A stretch of DNA of 64,000 bases, taken from contig AP018269.1 of NCBI GenBank assembly GCA_003994795.1, forward strand, positions 372,001-436,000. The letters run 5' to 3'. A program made the position numbers and the translations under genes. The number at the start of each line of letters is the position of its first letter. The stretch's first letter is position 1. This document shows, in pieces, positions 36,483 through 48,000 of the stretch. This DNA is from Cylindrospermum sp. NIES-4074. Lineage in GTDB: Bacteria; Cyanobacteriota; Cyanobacteriia; Cyanobacteriales; Nostocaceae. The notes under the pieces were generated by a model. That model did no database searches and was not told the DNA's origin. It worked only from the letters and a program-made list of their open reading frames with translations.

Positions 36483-39400
36483 ATGATTACAATTCCGGGT
36501 TATCAAATTCAGAAAAAAATCCACGAAAGTGCTAATTCACAGGTTTATCGGGGAATTCGTGAACGGGATTGTTTGCCTGTAATCTTCAAGATTTTGAAGA
36601 AAGAATACCCCACGCCAGAGCAAATAACCCGATATAAACTCGAATACGAGATTACCCGCAGCTTGTCACTGGAAGGTGTGATTAAATCTTACTGTTTGGA
36701 GCAATATCAAAGTACTTTTATCATTATTTTGGAGGATTTTGGAGGGGAATCTTTAGCAAATCTTATAGCTAAGAACAGGTTTATATTAACAGACTTTCTA
36801 AAGTTAGCTGTGCAAATTACTAAAATTTTAAGTGATATTCATAGTGCAAAAATTATTCATAAGGATATTAATCCGTCCAATATTGTTTTTAATCCAAAAA
36901 CACAACAACTTAAAATTATTGACTTTGGTATTTCAACTGCCCTAGCGCGAGAAACCTTAACCCTCAAAAGTCCAACAGTATTAGAGGGAACCCTGGCTTA
37001 CATATCTCCAGAGCAAACAGGCAGGATGAACCGTTCTCTGGACTATCGAACTGATTTTTACTCTTTGGGTGCGACCTTTTATCAATTGTTAACCCATCAA
37101 CTGCCATTTGAATCGAGGGATTCCCTAGAGTTAATTCATCATCATCTGGCTCTAGAATCGATTCCACCTCATGTTATCGATTCAGAAATTCCTGTGATGG
37201 TTTCAAAAATTATCCTGAAACTGTTAGCTAAAACTGCGGAGGATCGCTATCAAAGTGGTGGGGGAATTATCAATGATTTAGAACAATGTCTGATTCAGTT
37301 ACAACAAACAGGACGCATAGAGTCTTTCACCTTAGCACAACAAGATATTTCCGATCAGTTTTCTATCCCTGAAAAACTTTATGGCAGAGAAAAGGAGGTT
37401 GAGACCTTATTAGCAGCGTTTGACAGAGTAGCAGGTAAAGATGATGCCAAGGATGTCTCTGTGTCTTCCTCCCTAGTCGAAATGATTCTCGTTGCCGGGT
37501 ATTCCGGTATTGGCAAGTCAGTATTGGTGCAGGAAATTTATAAGCCGATTACACAACAACGGGGCTATTTTGTTTCAGGCAAATTTGACCAGTATCAGCG
37601 TGATATCCCTTACTTTGCGATCGCCCAAGCTTTGGAATCGCTGATCAAACAATTATTGAGTGAAGATGAAGGACGGTTGAGTCAGTGGCGAGAAAAACTC
37701 TTAGTGGCACTGGGATCTAACAGTCTAGTGATTACTCAGGTAATTCCAGCATTGGCATTGATTGTGGGAAATCAACCAGACGTACCTGTTCTGCCGCCAA
37801 CAGAAGCCCAAAATCGCTTTAATCAAGTCTTAGTTAATTTCATTCGCGTCTTTACTCAGTCAGAACATCCCCTCGTCATCTTTTTGGATGATCTTCAGTG
37901 GGCAGATAATGCCTCCCTGAAGCTAATTCAACTGTTAACTACCACCACGGAAAAACAATCGTTGTTGTTGATCGGGGCATACCGAGATAACGAGGTAAAT
38001 GCAGCCCATCCCTTAATCCAGACGGTAGAGGAAATCCGGCAGAGTGGAAGAATGGTAAACCAACTTTCTCTGGCGGCATTGAACTTACCTGATATCAATC
38101 AGTTGATTGCCGATACATTGCACTGCCAACCAGAGGATTCCCTGCTCTTAGCTGAACTGGTGCAACTTAAAACTGGTGGCAATCCCTTTTTCATGAATGA
38201 ATTTTTGAAATCTCTCTACACGGAAGGGCTACTGAAATTCGAGCGCCAAACCAAAAAATGGCAATGGTCGATAGAGCAAATTCAGAAGCAGGGCATTACT
38301 GATAATGTCGTTGAGTTGATGGCCAGCAAGATTCAGAAGCTCAACCCTAAGACGCAGCAAGTGTTGCGGCTATCTGCCTGCATTGGCAACTCTTTTAATC
38401 TAGAAACCCTAGCTTATGCGGCTGAACTATCCCAACGAGAAACCGCCCAGATTTTGGGAGTAGCGATCGCTCAAGGGTTGATTCTGCCCATGAGCAATGC
38501 CCACAAATCAGTGGTGTTAGATGTGCCACTCCCTGACAGCCCGACAATTGAATATAAATTTGTTCACGATCGCATTCAACAAGCAGCTTATTCTCTCCTT
38601 CCGCAAGCCGAGCAAATCAAAACCCATTGGCAAGTGGGACAGTGTTTGTTGCAAATGACTGCCCCCGAACAGCTAGAATCCAAAATTTTTGATATCACCA
38701 ACCAACTGAACCTGGGCAGAAAACTGATAAAAACTCAATCTGATCAGGATAATTTGTCCCAGTTAAACGTAATGGCAGGGGAAAAAGCCAAGGCATCAGC
38801 TGCTTATGATGCTGCCTGGCGATATTTGCAAACTGGTTTGGGTCTGCTGACAACAGATAGCTGGCAAACTAACTATGATCTGACCCTGACTCTGTATGGT
38901 GCCACGGCAGAAGCCGCCTATCTGAGCGGTAATTTCGAGCAAGTAGAGCAACTGTGCCAACAAGTACTTGATCATGCCAGAACCCTACTAGCCAGCTTAA
39001 AAGTCTACGATGTCAAGATTCAGACTTGTGTCGCTCAAAATAAATTGCTAGAGGCGATTCAAATTGGTTTACAGTTACTGGAAAAATTAGGAGTTGATCT
39101 CCCCATCCAGCCAACCTTTGAGGATGTTCAACAAGCACTCTCGGAAACTGCCACAAAATTAGCAAACAGACCCATTGAAGATTTGGTTGACTTGCCAATC
39201 ATGTCTGAGCCAGAGGTGCTGGCGGCAATGCAGCTGTTGGCAAGTATGTGTGCATCAGCTTATTTGGCAATACCTCCCCTATTTCTGCTGATTGTACTCA
39301 AGATGGTGGATTTGCTGGTTGAGTACGGAAATATGATGTTGGCTCCCTTTGCCTATGCCGCCTATGGGATTATTCTCTGCGGAGTTATATTTGAGATTGA

Positions 39401-42191
39401 TGCCGGGTATCAATTTGGTCAACTGGCCTTAAGTCTGCTAGAGCGCTTAGATGCCAAACCTATTCAAGCCAGAACCTTATTCCCGGTTAGCGACCAGATT
39501 AATGTTTGGAAGAAACACTTGAGAGAAAGTCTCAAGCCACTTCAGGATTGCTATCAAGTTGGGATTGAGCAGGGCGATTTAGAGTTTGCTGGTTACGCTG
39601 CCATGCATTTCTGTGGTTATGCATTTGCAGTAGGTCAACCCCTGGCTGAACTACAACTTCATCTGACCAGTTATGCCCAGGCAGTGAAACAAATCAAGCA
39701 TTCAGCTGGTATTCATTTTGTAGATATTTGCTGGCAAACTGTTTTGAACTTGATTCAGAAGGTTCCTGCACCTGGTATTTTATCGGGTCAAGCTTATGAT
39801 GAAGCAACCCGGCTACCCCAGATGGAACAAACCAATTTTCACGGAGGTTTGTTCTATTTTTACCTGAATAAATTATTTCTGTGTTACCTGTTTGACGATG
39901 CAAAGGGGGCGATGTCTGCGACGGGCGGCGCCTACGCAAATGCTACCCTCGCACATGCTACCCTCGCACAAGAGTATATGCGTGCCATGACCGGATCGGC
40001 GTTGGTTGCGATATTTCGGTTCTACGATTCTCTAGCCCGACTGGCGGTGTATGCAGAGACAGCTCCTTCAAAACAGTCAGAGTTGCTGCAACAGGTAGCA
40101 GAAAATCAGGCAAAAATGCAACTTTGGGCGCACCATGCCCCGATGAATTATCTACACAAGTGGCACTTGGTAGAAGCAGAAAGGTATCGGGTGTTGGGTC
40201 AGGTAGCGGCAGCAATGGATGCCTACGATCGCGCGATCGCATTGGCAAGAGAAAACGAATACCTCCAGGAAGAAGCTTTAGCCAACGAACTAGCAGCAAA
40301 GTTTCATTTAGCAAAAAACCGGATGACAATCGCCAAAGCCTATCTGCAAGAGGCGAGGTATGGTTATTTAAGGTGGGGGGCAAAAGCTAAAGTTCAGGAT
40401 TTGGAAAGACGCTATCCCCAACTGCTAGAACTGCGGTCACCAATGATCAGCAGCGGTAAAGTTGACCCTACACAATCCGCTTCAACTAAGTTAGAAGCAC
40501 TTGACCTAGAAACGGTGTTGAAAGCGTCCCAAGCGATCGCCAGTGAAATTCGGTTAGATCAACTCCTGGCAAAATTGATGACCATCTTGATTGAGAATGC
40601 CGGGGCGCAAACAGGTTACTTAATTTTGCCAACACAAGACGAATGGCGAATTGAAGCAATCGGGTCGATTGGTGATGAAAAAATAGCCGTTTTGCAATCA
40701 ATTCCCCTGGAATTAATCTCAACAGATGGCAGTACTTACTTGCCAACTGCCCTGATTAATTACGTGGCTCGCACTCAAGAAAGCATCATCCTCGATAATG
40801 CTGCTCAATCCGGCAACTTTCAATCTGACCCTTGGATTGTGCAGCACCAATCGAAATCAATTCTTTGTGCGCCCCTGTTGAACCAGGGAAAACTGACTGG
40901 AATTGTCTTTTTAGAAAACAATCTCACCACTAATGCATTTACGCAAGAGCGAATTGAAATCCTGCGTTTACTTTCTAGTCGGGCAGCTATTTCTATTGAC
41001 AATGCTCGTCTATTAAAGCATCAGGAAGAACTGAATGCCTCTTTAAGGGCTGAAATTGCCGAACGCCAAAAGGCAGAGAAAGACCGCGATCGCATGATTG
41101 CCATCCTGGAAGCATGCACCGATCATATTGGTATGGCTACCCCCGAAGGGAATGTTTTCTGGAATAACGCTCAAGCCAAGAAACTGGCAGGTATACCGCT
41201 GGATGCAGACCTCTCTAACGCGATTATCTCCCAATACCATCCCCAATGGGCATTAGAAATTGTCCAAAATCAAGGCATTCCGGCAGCTATTCGAGATGGT
41301 ACCTGGGTTGGTGAAACCGCTTTGTTGAGCAGTGATGGCAGAGAAATTCCGGTTTCGCAAATGATCATTGCTCACAAAGCAAGGGATGGCAGTGTGGAAT
41401 ATGTTTCTACTATCATGCGGGATATCAGCACCCTCAAAGCGGTAGAGGCAGAAGTCCTACAACTTAATGCAGAATTGGAAGCACGGGTCATCCAGCGGAC
41501 TGCCCAATTACAAGCTGCTAACAAAGCACTGGAGACTTTTTCCTACTCTGTTTCCCATGATTTGCGAGCGCCTTTACGGGCGATAGATGGCTTTTCGAGA
41601 ATAATCCAAGAAGACTACAGTGAGCAACTTGATGCCGAAGCCAATCGTTACTTACAAGTTGTCCGGGATAATGCTAAACGCATGGGTGAGTTGATTGATG
41701 ATTTGTTGAATTTATCCCGTTTGGATAGGAAGGAAATGTCCAAGCAGCCTGTGTTTGTCAATGAGTTGATTCAACAGGTGCTGCGTGATTTGACCCCAGA
41801 ATGGTCAGGTCGTCAGATTGAATTTGCGATCGCTGATTTACCCATCTGTCAAGCTGACCTTTCCCTCCTCACACAAGTCTGGATCAACCTGTTATCAAAT
41901 GCCATCAAGTACACCCGCTACAAATCCGTTGCCCATATTGAAGTGGGTTATGAGGTTATGGATGATGAAGGAGTGTACTTTGTCAAAGATAATGGGTCAG
42001 GATTTGATATGCAGTATGCCGATAATCTGTTTGGAGTCTTCCAGCGTCTGCACCGCGAGCAAGAATTTGAAGGTACAGGTATTGGACTAGCGATCGTTCA
42101 ACGGATTATTCAACGCCACGGTGGGCGCATTTGGGCTAAAGCAGCGGTCGATCAAGGCGCAACCTTTTATTTCACCCTTCCAATACAATAA
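36483..42191 (+). CDS. Ser/Thr kinase - AAA ATPase - GAF - PAS - histidine kinase fusion
   Basis: The 1902-residue protein starts with a Hanks-type kinase domain (about 7-270): Lys36 (VIFKILK), catalytic HKDINPSN (His126-Asn133, Asp128), DFG at 147-149. An AAA/ORC-like ATPase follows (about 300-560) with P-loop AGYSGIGKS, then a long helical predicted-ATPase region to about 1320. A GAF domain (about 1345-1500) and a PAS domain (about 1525-1650) precede the histidine kinase core with His1692 (FSYSVSHDLRAPLRAIDGFS) and ATPase motifs NLLSNAIKYT, DNGSGF and GTGIGLAIV. This is the HstK-like architecture known from Anabaena. A response regulator starts 3 bp after the stop, a likely phosphorelay partner. 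Confidence 0.95.
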   Translation: MITIPGYQIQKKIHESANSQVYRGIRERDCLPVIFKILKKEYPTPEQITRYKLEYEITRSLSLEGVIKSYCLEQYQSTFIIILEDFGGESLANLIAKNRFILTDFLKLAVQITKILSDIHSAKIIHKDINPSNIVFNPKTQQLKIIDFGISTALARETLTLKSPTVLEGTLAYISPEQTGRMNRSLDYRTDFYSLGATFYQLLTHQLPFESRDSLELIHHHLALESIPPHVIDSEIPVMVSKIILKLLAKTAEDRYQSGGGIINDLEQCLIQLQQTGRIESFTLAQQDISDQFSIPEKLYGREKEVETLLAAFDRVAGKDDAKDVSVSSSLVEMILVAGYSGIGKSVLVQEIYKPITQQRGYFVSGKFDQYQRDIPYFAIAQALESLIKQLLSEDEGRLSQWREKLLVALGSNSLVITQVIPALALIVGNQPDVPVLPPTEAQNRFNQVLVNFIRVFTQSEHPLVIFLDDLQWADNASLKLIQLLTTTTEKQSLLLIGAYRDNEVNAAHPLIQTVEEIRQSGRMVNQLSLAALNLPDINQLIADTLHCQPEDSLLLAELVQLKTGGNPFFMNEFLKSLYTEGLLKFERQTKKWQWSIEQIQKQGITDNVVELMASKIQKLNPKTQQVLRLSACIGNSFNLETLAYAAELSQRETAQILGVAIAQGLILPMSNAHKSVVLDVPLPDSPTIEYKFVHDRIQQAAYSLLPQAEQIKTHWQVGQCLLQMTAPEQLESKIFDITNQLNLGRKLIKTQSDQDNLSQLNVMAGEKAKASAAYDAAWRYLQTGLGLLTTDSWQTNYDLTLTLYGATAEAAYLSGNFEQVEQLCQQVLDHARTLLASLKVYDVKIQTCVAQNKLLEAIQIGLQLLEKLGVDLPIQPTFEDVQQALSETATKLANRPIEDLVDLPIMSEPEVLAAMQLLASMCASAYLAIPPLFLLIVLKMVDLLVEYGNMMLAPFAYAAYGIILCGVIFEIDAGYQFGQLALSLLERLDAKPIQARTLFPVSDQINVWKKHLRESLKPLQDCYQVGIEQGDLEFAGYAAMHFCGYAFAVGQPLAELQLHLTSYAQAVKQIKHSAGIHFVDICWQTVLNLIQKVPAPGILSGQAYDEATRLPQMEQTNFHGGLFYFYLNKLFLCYLFDDAKGAMSATGGAYANATLAHATLAQEYMRAMTGSALVAIFRFYDSLARLAVYAETAPSKQSELLQQVAENQAKMQLWAHHAPMNYLHKWHLVEAERYRVLGQVAAAMDAYDRAIALARENEYLQEEALANELAAKFHLAKNRMTIAKAYLQEARYGYLRWGAKAKVQDLERRYPQLLELRSPMISSGKVDPTQSASTKLEALDLETVLKASQAIASEIRLDQLLAKLMTILIENAGAQTGYLILPTQDEWRIEAIGSIGDEKIAVLQSIPLELISTDGSTYLPTALINYVARTQESIILDNAAQSGNFQSDPWIVQHQSKSILCAPLLNQGKLTGIVFLENNLTTNAFTQERIEILRLLSSRAAISIDNARLLKHQEELNASLRAEIAERQKAEKDRDRMIAILEACTDHIGMATPEGNVFWNNAQAKKLAGIPLDADLSNAIISQYHPQWALEIVQNQGIPAAIRDGTWVGETALLSSDGREIPVSQMIIAHKARDGSVEYVSTIMRDISTLKAVEAEVLQLNAELEARVIQRTAQLQAANKALETFSYSVSHDLRAPLRAIDGFSRIIQEDYSEQLDAEANRYLQVVRDNAKRMGELIDDLLNLSRLDRKEMSKQPVFVNELIQQVLRDLTPEWSGRQIEFAIADLPICQADLSLLTQVWINLLSNAIKYTRYKSVAHIEVGYEVMDDEGVYFVKDNGSGFDMQYADNLFGVFQRLHREQEFEGTGIGLAIVQRIIQRHGGRIWAKAAVDQGATFYFTLPIQ

Positions 42192-42194
42192 CAA

Positions 42195-42683
42195 ATGACT
42201 GACCAACCCATTGATCAGCCCACTGATGCATCTTTTGAGCAACCGATTTCTATTGTGTTAGTTGAAGATAATCCTGCTGATGCAGAACTAGCTATACGAG
42301 CATTACGTCGCGGCAGAATTGGAAATCAAGTCCAATGGCTCCAAGATGGAGCAGAAGCCCTCGATTTTTTCTTTTGTCGCGGAAACTATGCCCAGCGGAT
42401 GATGACAAATCAACCCAAAGTCATTTTATTAGATTTGAAACTGCCAAAGGTGAATGGATTGGAAGTTTTACGGCAACTTAAGTCTGACCCACGCACTCAA
42501 ACGATTCCAGTTGTGGTGCTGACCTCTTCTGCCGAAGATAGTGATGTGATCGAGAGTTACCAACTGGGGGTGAATAGCTACATCGTCAAACCTGTCGATT
42601 TTGAACAATTCAACCATGCAGTCCAGCAGCTTGGGTTTTATTGGGTCTTGTTTAACCGAGTACCGTTTGGCAAAATCTACTAA
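42195..42683 (+). CDS. Rcp1-like single-domain response regulator
   Basis: The 162-residue receiver domain has Asp25/Asn26 ([13 protein letters not shown]), phospho-acceptor Asp80 ([17 protein letters not shown]), Thr110 ([11 protein letters not shown]) and Lys132 ([12 protein letters not shown]). No output domain follows. The C-terminal GFYWVLFN is seen in Rcp1/phytochrome-partner regulators. The gene starts three bases after the giant kinase stop. It probably receives phosphate from that kinase, whose phytochrome-type dimerisation helix fits this class of regulator. Confidence 0.94.
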   Translation: MTDQPIDQPTDASFEQPISIVLVEDNPADAELAIRALRRGRIGNQVQWLQDGAEALDFFFCRGNYAQRMMTNQPKVILLDLKLPKVNGLEVLRQLKSDPRTQTIPVVVLTSSAEDSDVIESYQLGVNSYIVKPVDFEQFNHAVQQLGFYWVLFNRVPFGKIY

Positions 42684-42711
42684 CTTAGAAATGTATAGAG
42701 TTTTTTGATGC

Positions 42712-42780
42712 CAATACAAGGAAATGGCAAAAACAGAACCAGACTTAGACGCAATTAGAGAAGATTAGCGCTTTAAACCT
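42712..42780 (+). pseudogene. Relic of a TPR-protein C-terminus
   Basis: Reading from 42712 gives QYKEMAKTEPDLDAIRED, a stop, then RFK. This closely resembles the C-terminal tail of the TPR protein at about 32340-32400 (YKKIAKTDSDFDAIRQNERF). No repeats remain upstream. Next to it (about 42790-42860) is a dispersed repeat of the CTTCTCTACGAGACGCTGCG type. Bases 42861-42944 show nothing more. Confidence 0.65.
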
Positions 42781-42944
42781 AACCTTGGTGTCCTTGACGC
42801 CTTCTCTACGAGACGCTGCGCGTTGGCGGAAGCCGATGCACCAGAAGGCGGTTCGTTCATCCCACCCCTTCCCAAAAACGCATTTAGCCTAAGTCGCCCA
42901 ACTTCATTCCTGTACCCCCAGACTAGAAGCCTGCGGGCATATTT

Positions 42945-43817
42945 TCACAAATACTTTTTCAACAACAACCCCAACTTCTCCTTAGTCGCCGCCGGCGCCT
43001 TCTCCAAATTCGTCAAAATTGCATACTTCAAAGCCGAATGTGCATCACTGTGCGGCGGATTTTCACTTAAACGCTTCACAGTTTCTTGAATCACCTTTTG
43101 AGCATTTACCGCATTCCGGTGCAAATTCCCAATCACCATTTCCACCGTCACACTATCGTGATCTGGGTGCCAACAATCATAATCAGTCACCAGCGCCAAA
43201 GTTGCATAAGCCATTTCCGCTTCCCTCGCTAACTTCGCTTCAGGTAAATTCGTCATCCCAATCACCGTAGCTCCCCAACTGCGGTAAAGATGAGATTCTG
43301 CCTTCGTAGAAAAAGCAGGCCCCTCCATACACACGTAAGTACCACCACGATGGAGAGTAATGTCTGGTAAATTCAAAGATGCGATCGCATCCGCCAAAAC
43401 TCCAGCCAAACCCTGACAAATCGGCTCACCAAAAGCAATGTGCGCCACAATCCCATCACCAAAAAACGTAGAAACCCGGTTCTTTGTCCTATCAATAAAC
43501 TGATCAGGTACTACCAAATCCAGCGGTTTAGCCTCTTCCTTCAAAGAACCAACCGCACTTGCAGAAATTAAATACTTCACACCCAATTGCTTCATCGCAT
43601 AGATATTGGCGCGAAACGGCAATTCCGAAGGTAACAGTGTATGATTCCGTCCATGACGCGCTAAAAACGCCACTCTTGTTCCCGCCAAAGTCCCCAAAAT
43701 CACAGCATCAGAGGGTGAACCAAAAGGCGTCTGTACTTGCACCTCTTCCACATCTGTGAGTGCATCCATTTTATATAGACCACTACCACCAATAATCCCA
43801 ATAGACGCTACTGTCAT
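42945..43817 (-). CDS. mtnP: S-methyl-5'-thioadenosine phosphorylase
   Basis: MtnP cleaves methylthioadenosine to adenine and methylthioribose-1-phosphate in methionine salvage. The 290-residue protein begins with [20 protein letters not shown] and contains the phosphate site [40 protein letters not shown] (purine/ribose site), and [20 protein letters not shown], all typical of the MTAP subfamily of purine nucleoside phosphorylases. A distinction from PNP-type relatives is supported by the full-length match in pattern, but substrate choice was not tested. It is a single gene. Confidence 0.93.
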   Translation of the reverse strand: MTVASIGIIGGSGLYKMDALTDVEEVQVQTPFGSPSDAVILGTLAGTRVAFLARHGRNHTLLPSELPFRANIYAMKQLGVKYLISASAVGSLKEEAKPLDLVVPDQFIDRTKNRVSTFFGDGIVAHIAFGEPICQGLAGVLADAIASLNLPDITLHRGGTYVCMEGPAFSTKAESHLYRSWGATVIGMTNLPEAKLAREAEMAYATLALVTDYDCWHPDHDSVTVEMVIGNLHRNAVNAQKVIQETVKRLSENPPHSDAHSALKYAILTNLEKAPAATKEKLGLLLKKYL

Positions 43818-44010
43818 GATTCTGAACCTGTTCTTTGCTATGCTGCTCAGTCATTTTACCGAAAAGGGTAGCCCAAAAGCAGGCTCAAATCCAGCCAAGG
43901 ACTAAATTTCTTTATTCCGTAGATTCACGTATGTTTATATTTATTAAATCTTGGTACAGTAAAGATATATAGACTAGTTCTCATAAATACACAATTTTTA
44001 GGTGAAGAAT

Positions 44011-44214
44011 ATGCAAGCTACTAACACCTCAACCCAAACCATGCTTGAGACAATTTTAGAGCGCATATTTGCAATCCGCCGCATTACCCGCCGGGATCAA
44101 CAGCTTTTGATGTCCACACTACTTTCTAAAGAAGGCTTAAACGAAAGCGATCGCCTACAAATTGGTAGAGTGTTTGATGCTTTACAAAGAGGATTAATCA
44201 AAGTAGTAGACTAA
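44011..44214 (+). CDS. Small conserved cyanobacterial protein (67 aa)
   Basis: The protein runs MQATNTSTQTMLETILERIF, AIRRITRRDQQLLMSTLLSK, ending RLQIGRVFDALQRGLIKVVD. I choose the ATG at 44011 because AGGTGAAG four bases before it is a good ribosome-binding site; a GTG at 44002 is also in frame. It is all-helical, with no cysteines or membrane segments. Similar short proteins recur in cyanobacteria, in my recollection, but no function is known to me. Confidence 0.7.
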   Translation: MQATNTSTQTMLETILERIFAIRRITRRDQQLLMSTLLSKEGLNESDRLQIGRVFDALQRGLIKVVD

Positions 44215-44232
44215 GTGTAGATACTTGTGCCA

Positions 44233-44261
44233 TTACAACATCTATAGTGAATATGTTGTAA
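44233..44261. terminator. Hairpin downstream of the small 67-aa gene
   Basis: Perfect 9-bp arms TTACAACAT (44233-44241) and ATGTTGTAA (44253-44261), 11-base loop, followed by AAAGG, with no T-run. It may stabilise or end the transcript of the small upstream gene; a terminator role is not certain. Confidence 0.4.
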
Positions 44262-44423
44262 AAAGGTTATGATTTTTAGATATGGGAATCAATAGGGATG
44301 TGATCGCCTATGCATCTGTATTTACTGTAGAGCTTCAGTCAAATTGTTGCTATTGGCTGCCATCACTATTTTTAGCCTACCAGCAATTTTATCTCTAACC
44401 TCATTTTTTAGCATAGCGTTAAT

Positions 44424-45053
44424 TCACAGTGAAAGAAAAACATGATGAATAACAAACTGACTAGCCAGTATATGTGTAGTTTCCTTAACTTGTGGATGGT
44501 GCGGTCTGAGAGAGGATTGACATAAACCGCTTGGAGGACTAATTCGCAGTTCTTTACACCGCGTTATTACTTGGCTATCTACTGCTTTGATAGCGGTTTT
44601 TGAATCACTATTCATAATGTAACCAATCATCCCTCCACAGATAAGCCCAGAAGAATATTGTGATGTTACATATCTCATCATTCCTTCTTTTACGTAGTCT
44701 CCTGCTAAAGATTTGCGTCCAGTTTTGAAAATTACATTGAGTCGCTTACATTCAAAAGAAAAATATACATCTTCCTTATATCCAGCCGTAAAACGCAGAT
44801 CAATACGTCCTTTTTCGGTTCCAGATTCTAAGTCATCTTCTGGGATTTCGCGGTCAATCAATACGGGTAATTTTACCAAGTTCTTTTGCTGTCTCAGAGT
44901 AGCTCTAAAACGCTTAGTTATAGGTACTTCATAGTCATCAATTTTAGGTTTACTAAAAACTTGCCATGCAGACAATACCAAATCTAAAATATCTGGAATA
45001 AGATAATCAGGAAAAGTATCCGCCCAAAGACTACTATTACCAACTATTGCCAT
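44424..45053 (-). CDS. PD-(D/E)XK-type nuclease partner of the adjacent DNA methyltransferase
   Basis: The 209-residue protein has a recognisable nuclease core: Asp85 (KGRIDLRFTAGYKEDVYFSF) and Glu101-Cys-Lys103 (ECKRLN), the D...ExK set of restriction endonucleases. The region SSGLICGGMIGYIMN follows. The family is not one I can name. The start ATG overlaps the methyltransferase stop by one base (TGATG), so translation is coupled. The combination suggests a split restriction-modification module. No separate specificity subunit is seen. Confidence 0.8.
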   Translation of the reverse strand: MAIVGNSSLWADTFPDYLIPDILDLVLSAWQVFSKPKIDDYEVPITKRFRATLRQQKNLVKLPVLIDREIPEDDLESGTEKGRIDLRFTAGYKEDVYFSFECKRLNVIFKTGRKSLAGDYVKEGMMRYVTSQYSSGLICGGMIGYIMNSDSKTAIKAVDSQVITRCKELRISPPSGLCQSSLRPHHPQVKETTHILASQFVIHHVFLSL

Positions 45054-48000
45054 CAGCTTTCCTTATAGTTGCTAGTGAGGATTGCTGCTGCTATTTCATC
45101 TGCATCGTTTAAAGCAGAGGTCTTAGTCCAAAACCGACGAGCTAATGGTTTAAAAATATATAGCTTATTTTCGTCAAAAACCTTGAGATTTCGCAATAAG
45201 CTGATACTCCCTTGCTGATTGGGTAAAAGACGAATAATCCGTTGGAGAACAATATCTAATTCCTGCATTGATTTCTGCTCAATATTCACCCAGCTTTGCT
45301 CTACATTAATTTTTCTGTCTAAAACAATAATTGCTGCACCCATGCCTAAAGAGACTATAATGTTACCGATTATAGTATACTGACTTTTACGCGCCCAAGT
45401 ATTAAGTACGTTACATAAAAGTTTTAAATACTCCTTGCGTTCTTCGGGTTCGCTCCTAACCAATGTAGGAATAGGCCAAGTACCTCGATTTGGCTGGATA
45501 CTAGATATGGAAATATTGATAGTGTCATCTATTAATATTTGCTCATATTCATCAATATCATAGTATTCATAAACATATTTAAGTAATTCGTCTTTCTCAT
45601 TTCGTACCGTCTGCTGACGATTTAATAAAAAGTTTTGATTAATCTGGTTTTTTAGATTTCTAATTTTTTCTGCAACTTGTCGAACAATTTCTTTTGACCT
45701 AGAAGGATCTTGAGTCATTTCTGGCAATAGAAATGGGAATCTAAGCAGTTCTGTAATGCGTATATCACCCCTTTCAATTCCCCAAGTAGATGCTGTATGA
45801 AATAAGAGATATCGTGCCAAATCTGAATTTAAAACAGCAGTTAAAAACATCAAAATTTCTGTATCATCATGGTTGCCGTGAATACTTCTAATAGCATGAC
45901 GAAAAACTACTTTAAAATCACAAAATGCTACTTTTAAACCTTCTTTTCCTCCTGTATTTAGGAGAATATGAGGGGCATTAAATATATCTTGATCTGACGG
46001 TATTCTGCGAAGTTCATTAAATTTTTCACCAATAGGTACACAATCGCGTTCTATAACTATAAGTTCTATACCTTTATTGTTGCTATCTAGGAATAGCTGC
46101 TCTTTTTTCCAAGGAGATAATTGAATTGTATTAGGATCATCTGTAGAACACCTTGGTTCAAACCCTCGACCCATTAACCATCTTTTTATTTTCTTATTTT
46201 TCGTCTTCCCTGGTTTTAATGTATCTACTAAATTATCTAGTCGTGGTAGTGCAGATAATCTTTCCAGAAATTTTATGTCTCTAGAGGTTCCCCAAAAAGA
46301 TTGTTTCCAAACTAGCGCAGCTTCACCATTACTAAGATCATATAGTACTTCTCTAAGCCTAACTTTTGTTTGCTCTTCTGGTGAAATAGCTAGAATTTCA
46401 GCCCTAATAGTTTCCAATTCAGTCTTAGGCGTTATATAGTCAATACTGCCAGTTTTTCTATCAGGTTTTTCTTTCCGATACCTGACAATAAGTGTAGGAC
46501 GATCAGCACCATCAAACAGGTAAAACCTCATATCGGACAGGTTAATTACCTGCTCAACCGTATATGTTGATAACCACTCTTTTTGAAAGTCTAGTGCTTT
46601 ATCTTGGTGGTTAAATAAAACTCCTGCTGGAAGTAAAAAACAAATACGTCCATCATCCCGTAAGTGTTGCGGAGCTTTCCACACAAACCCACAAGCTAAC
46701 TGTCTTTGAGCAATTGTATGATTTTCTTGTTCACACCACTGCTCCATAAGATTTCTTTGTTTTCCTGTTACTTTTGCCCAAGGTGGATTACCTATTATCA
46801 GGTCAAATCCCTCCGCAGGAATTGGTAAATCTTTTTCAAAAAAATCTTTGCAAAGGAGGTTATGACCTACTAATTTTGGAAGTGCATTCCCCTGTTTTTG
46901 AAGTTTCTGAATATTTTTAGGATCAAGTTGATCTAGAAAGGCAAGATATAAGCTAAATGCTGCAATACGACAAGCCGTTTCACTAGAATCTGCATCTATG
47001 CCAAAAAGATTATGCTGAAGAATATTAATTAGGGCTAGTGCAAGTTCATCATTGTTATTACTAACAGTTCTGTGCTTGATACACCATTCTTCAGCTAATC
47101 GGTTAAAAATTGCTACTAGGAAGATACCCGAACCACAAGCTGGGTCAAGAAAACGCTTTTCTAGTAAGGAATTCCATCCATCTAGCGCTGTATCAAGAAC
47201 TATTTCGGCTAAAAATCTTGGTGTGTAGTATGTGCCACTCTCCCGCTTTTCTTGTGTTTCAAGAAAATGTTCATAAATACTACTTATGGTTTCAATAGGA
47301 ATAACGCTAAAATCATAAGCCCAAAACCCCAGTGAAAGTTGACCACTACTTAGATCATCACCACGAAGAAAACTTTTTAATATGTTAATATGTCGGTCTT
47401 GAATTAATTTACTTTCTGATTGAATATCACCATCAAACAAGTCTCCATTAAAGTCACATTGGAGTTGTTCAAATAAAGCATATAAAAGTTGCTTTGCTTC
47501 ATAAGGTTCGTTTCTTTCCAAAAGCTCAATTAGTCTGTGACAATCTGTTGCACCTATTTTGTTAAAATAAGAAAGGTCAATAATTTTTCTATCAACGAGA
47601 TAACAGGTAAATATTGTGCGCCATAGCAGAGCATTAACAATCCTGATATCTAGTGTATTATTATTTTCTTTTTTCAATAAACTACTACGTGCTGCCGCTA
47701 AATTTTTGAGTAGATAGCGATCAACACGCAAATCTGGTTTAAAAGATTCTGGTTTTTTTCTAAACAATTCACCGAGTTCTACTGCTCTGATAAATTGCTT
47801 AAGTTCAATTTCATCAGCTACCCGATCTAAAATTTCGACAAGACGATTTTGTTGGGAAACATCTTGATCATCTTTCGCAGGAAGCGCAAGACCTGAATAA
47901 ACCTGAACTTCAGTGGGACTAATAACTACAAGTAAGGGAGCAATACCTTGATTCCATATCTGACGATGTAATCTACGCATCTGCTCAGAATCTATAGTAG

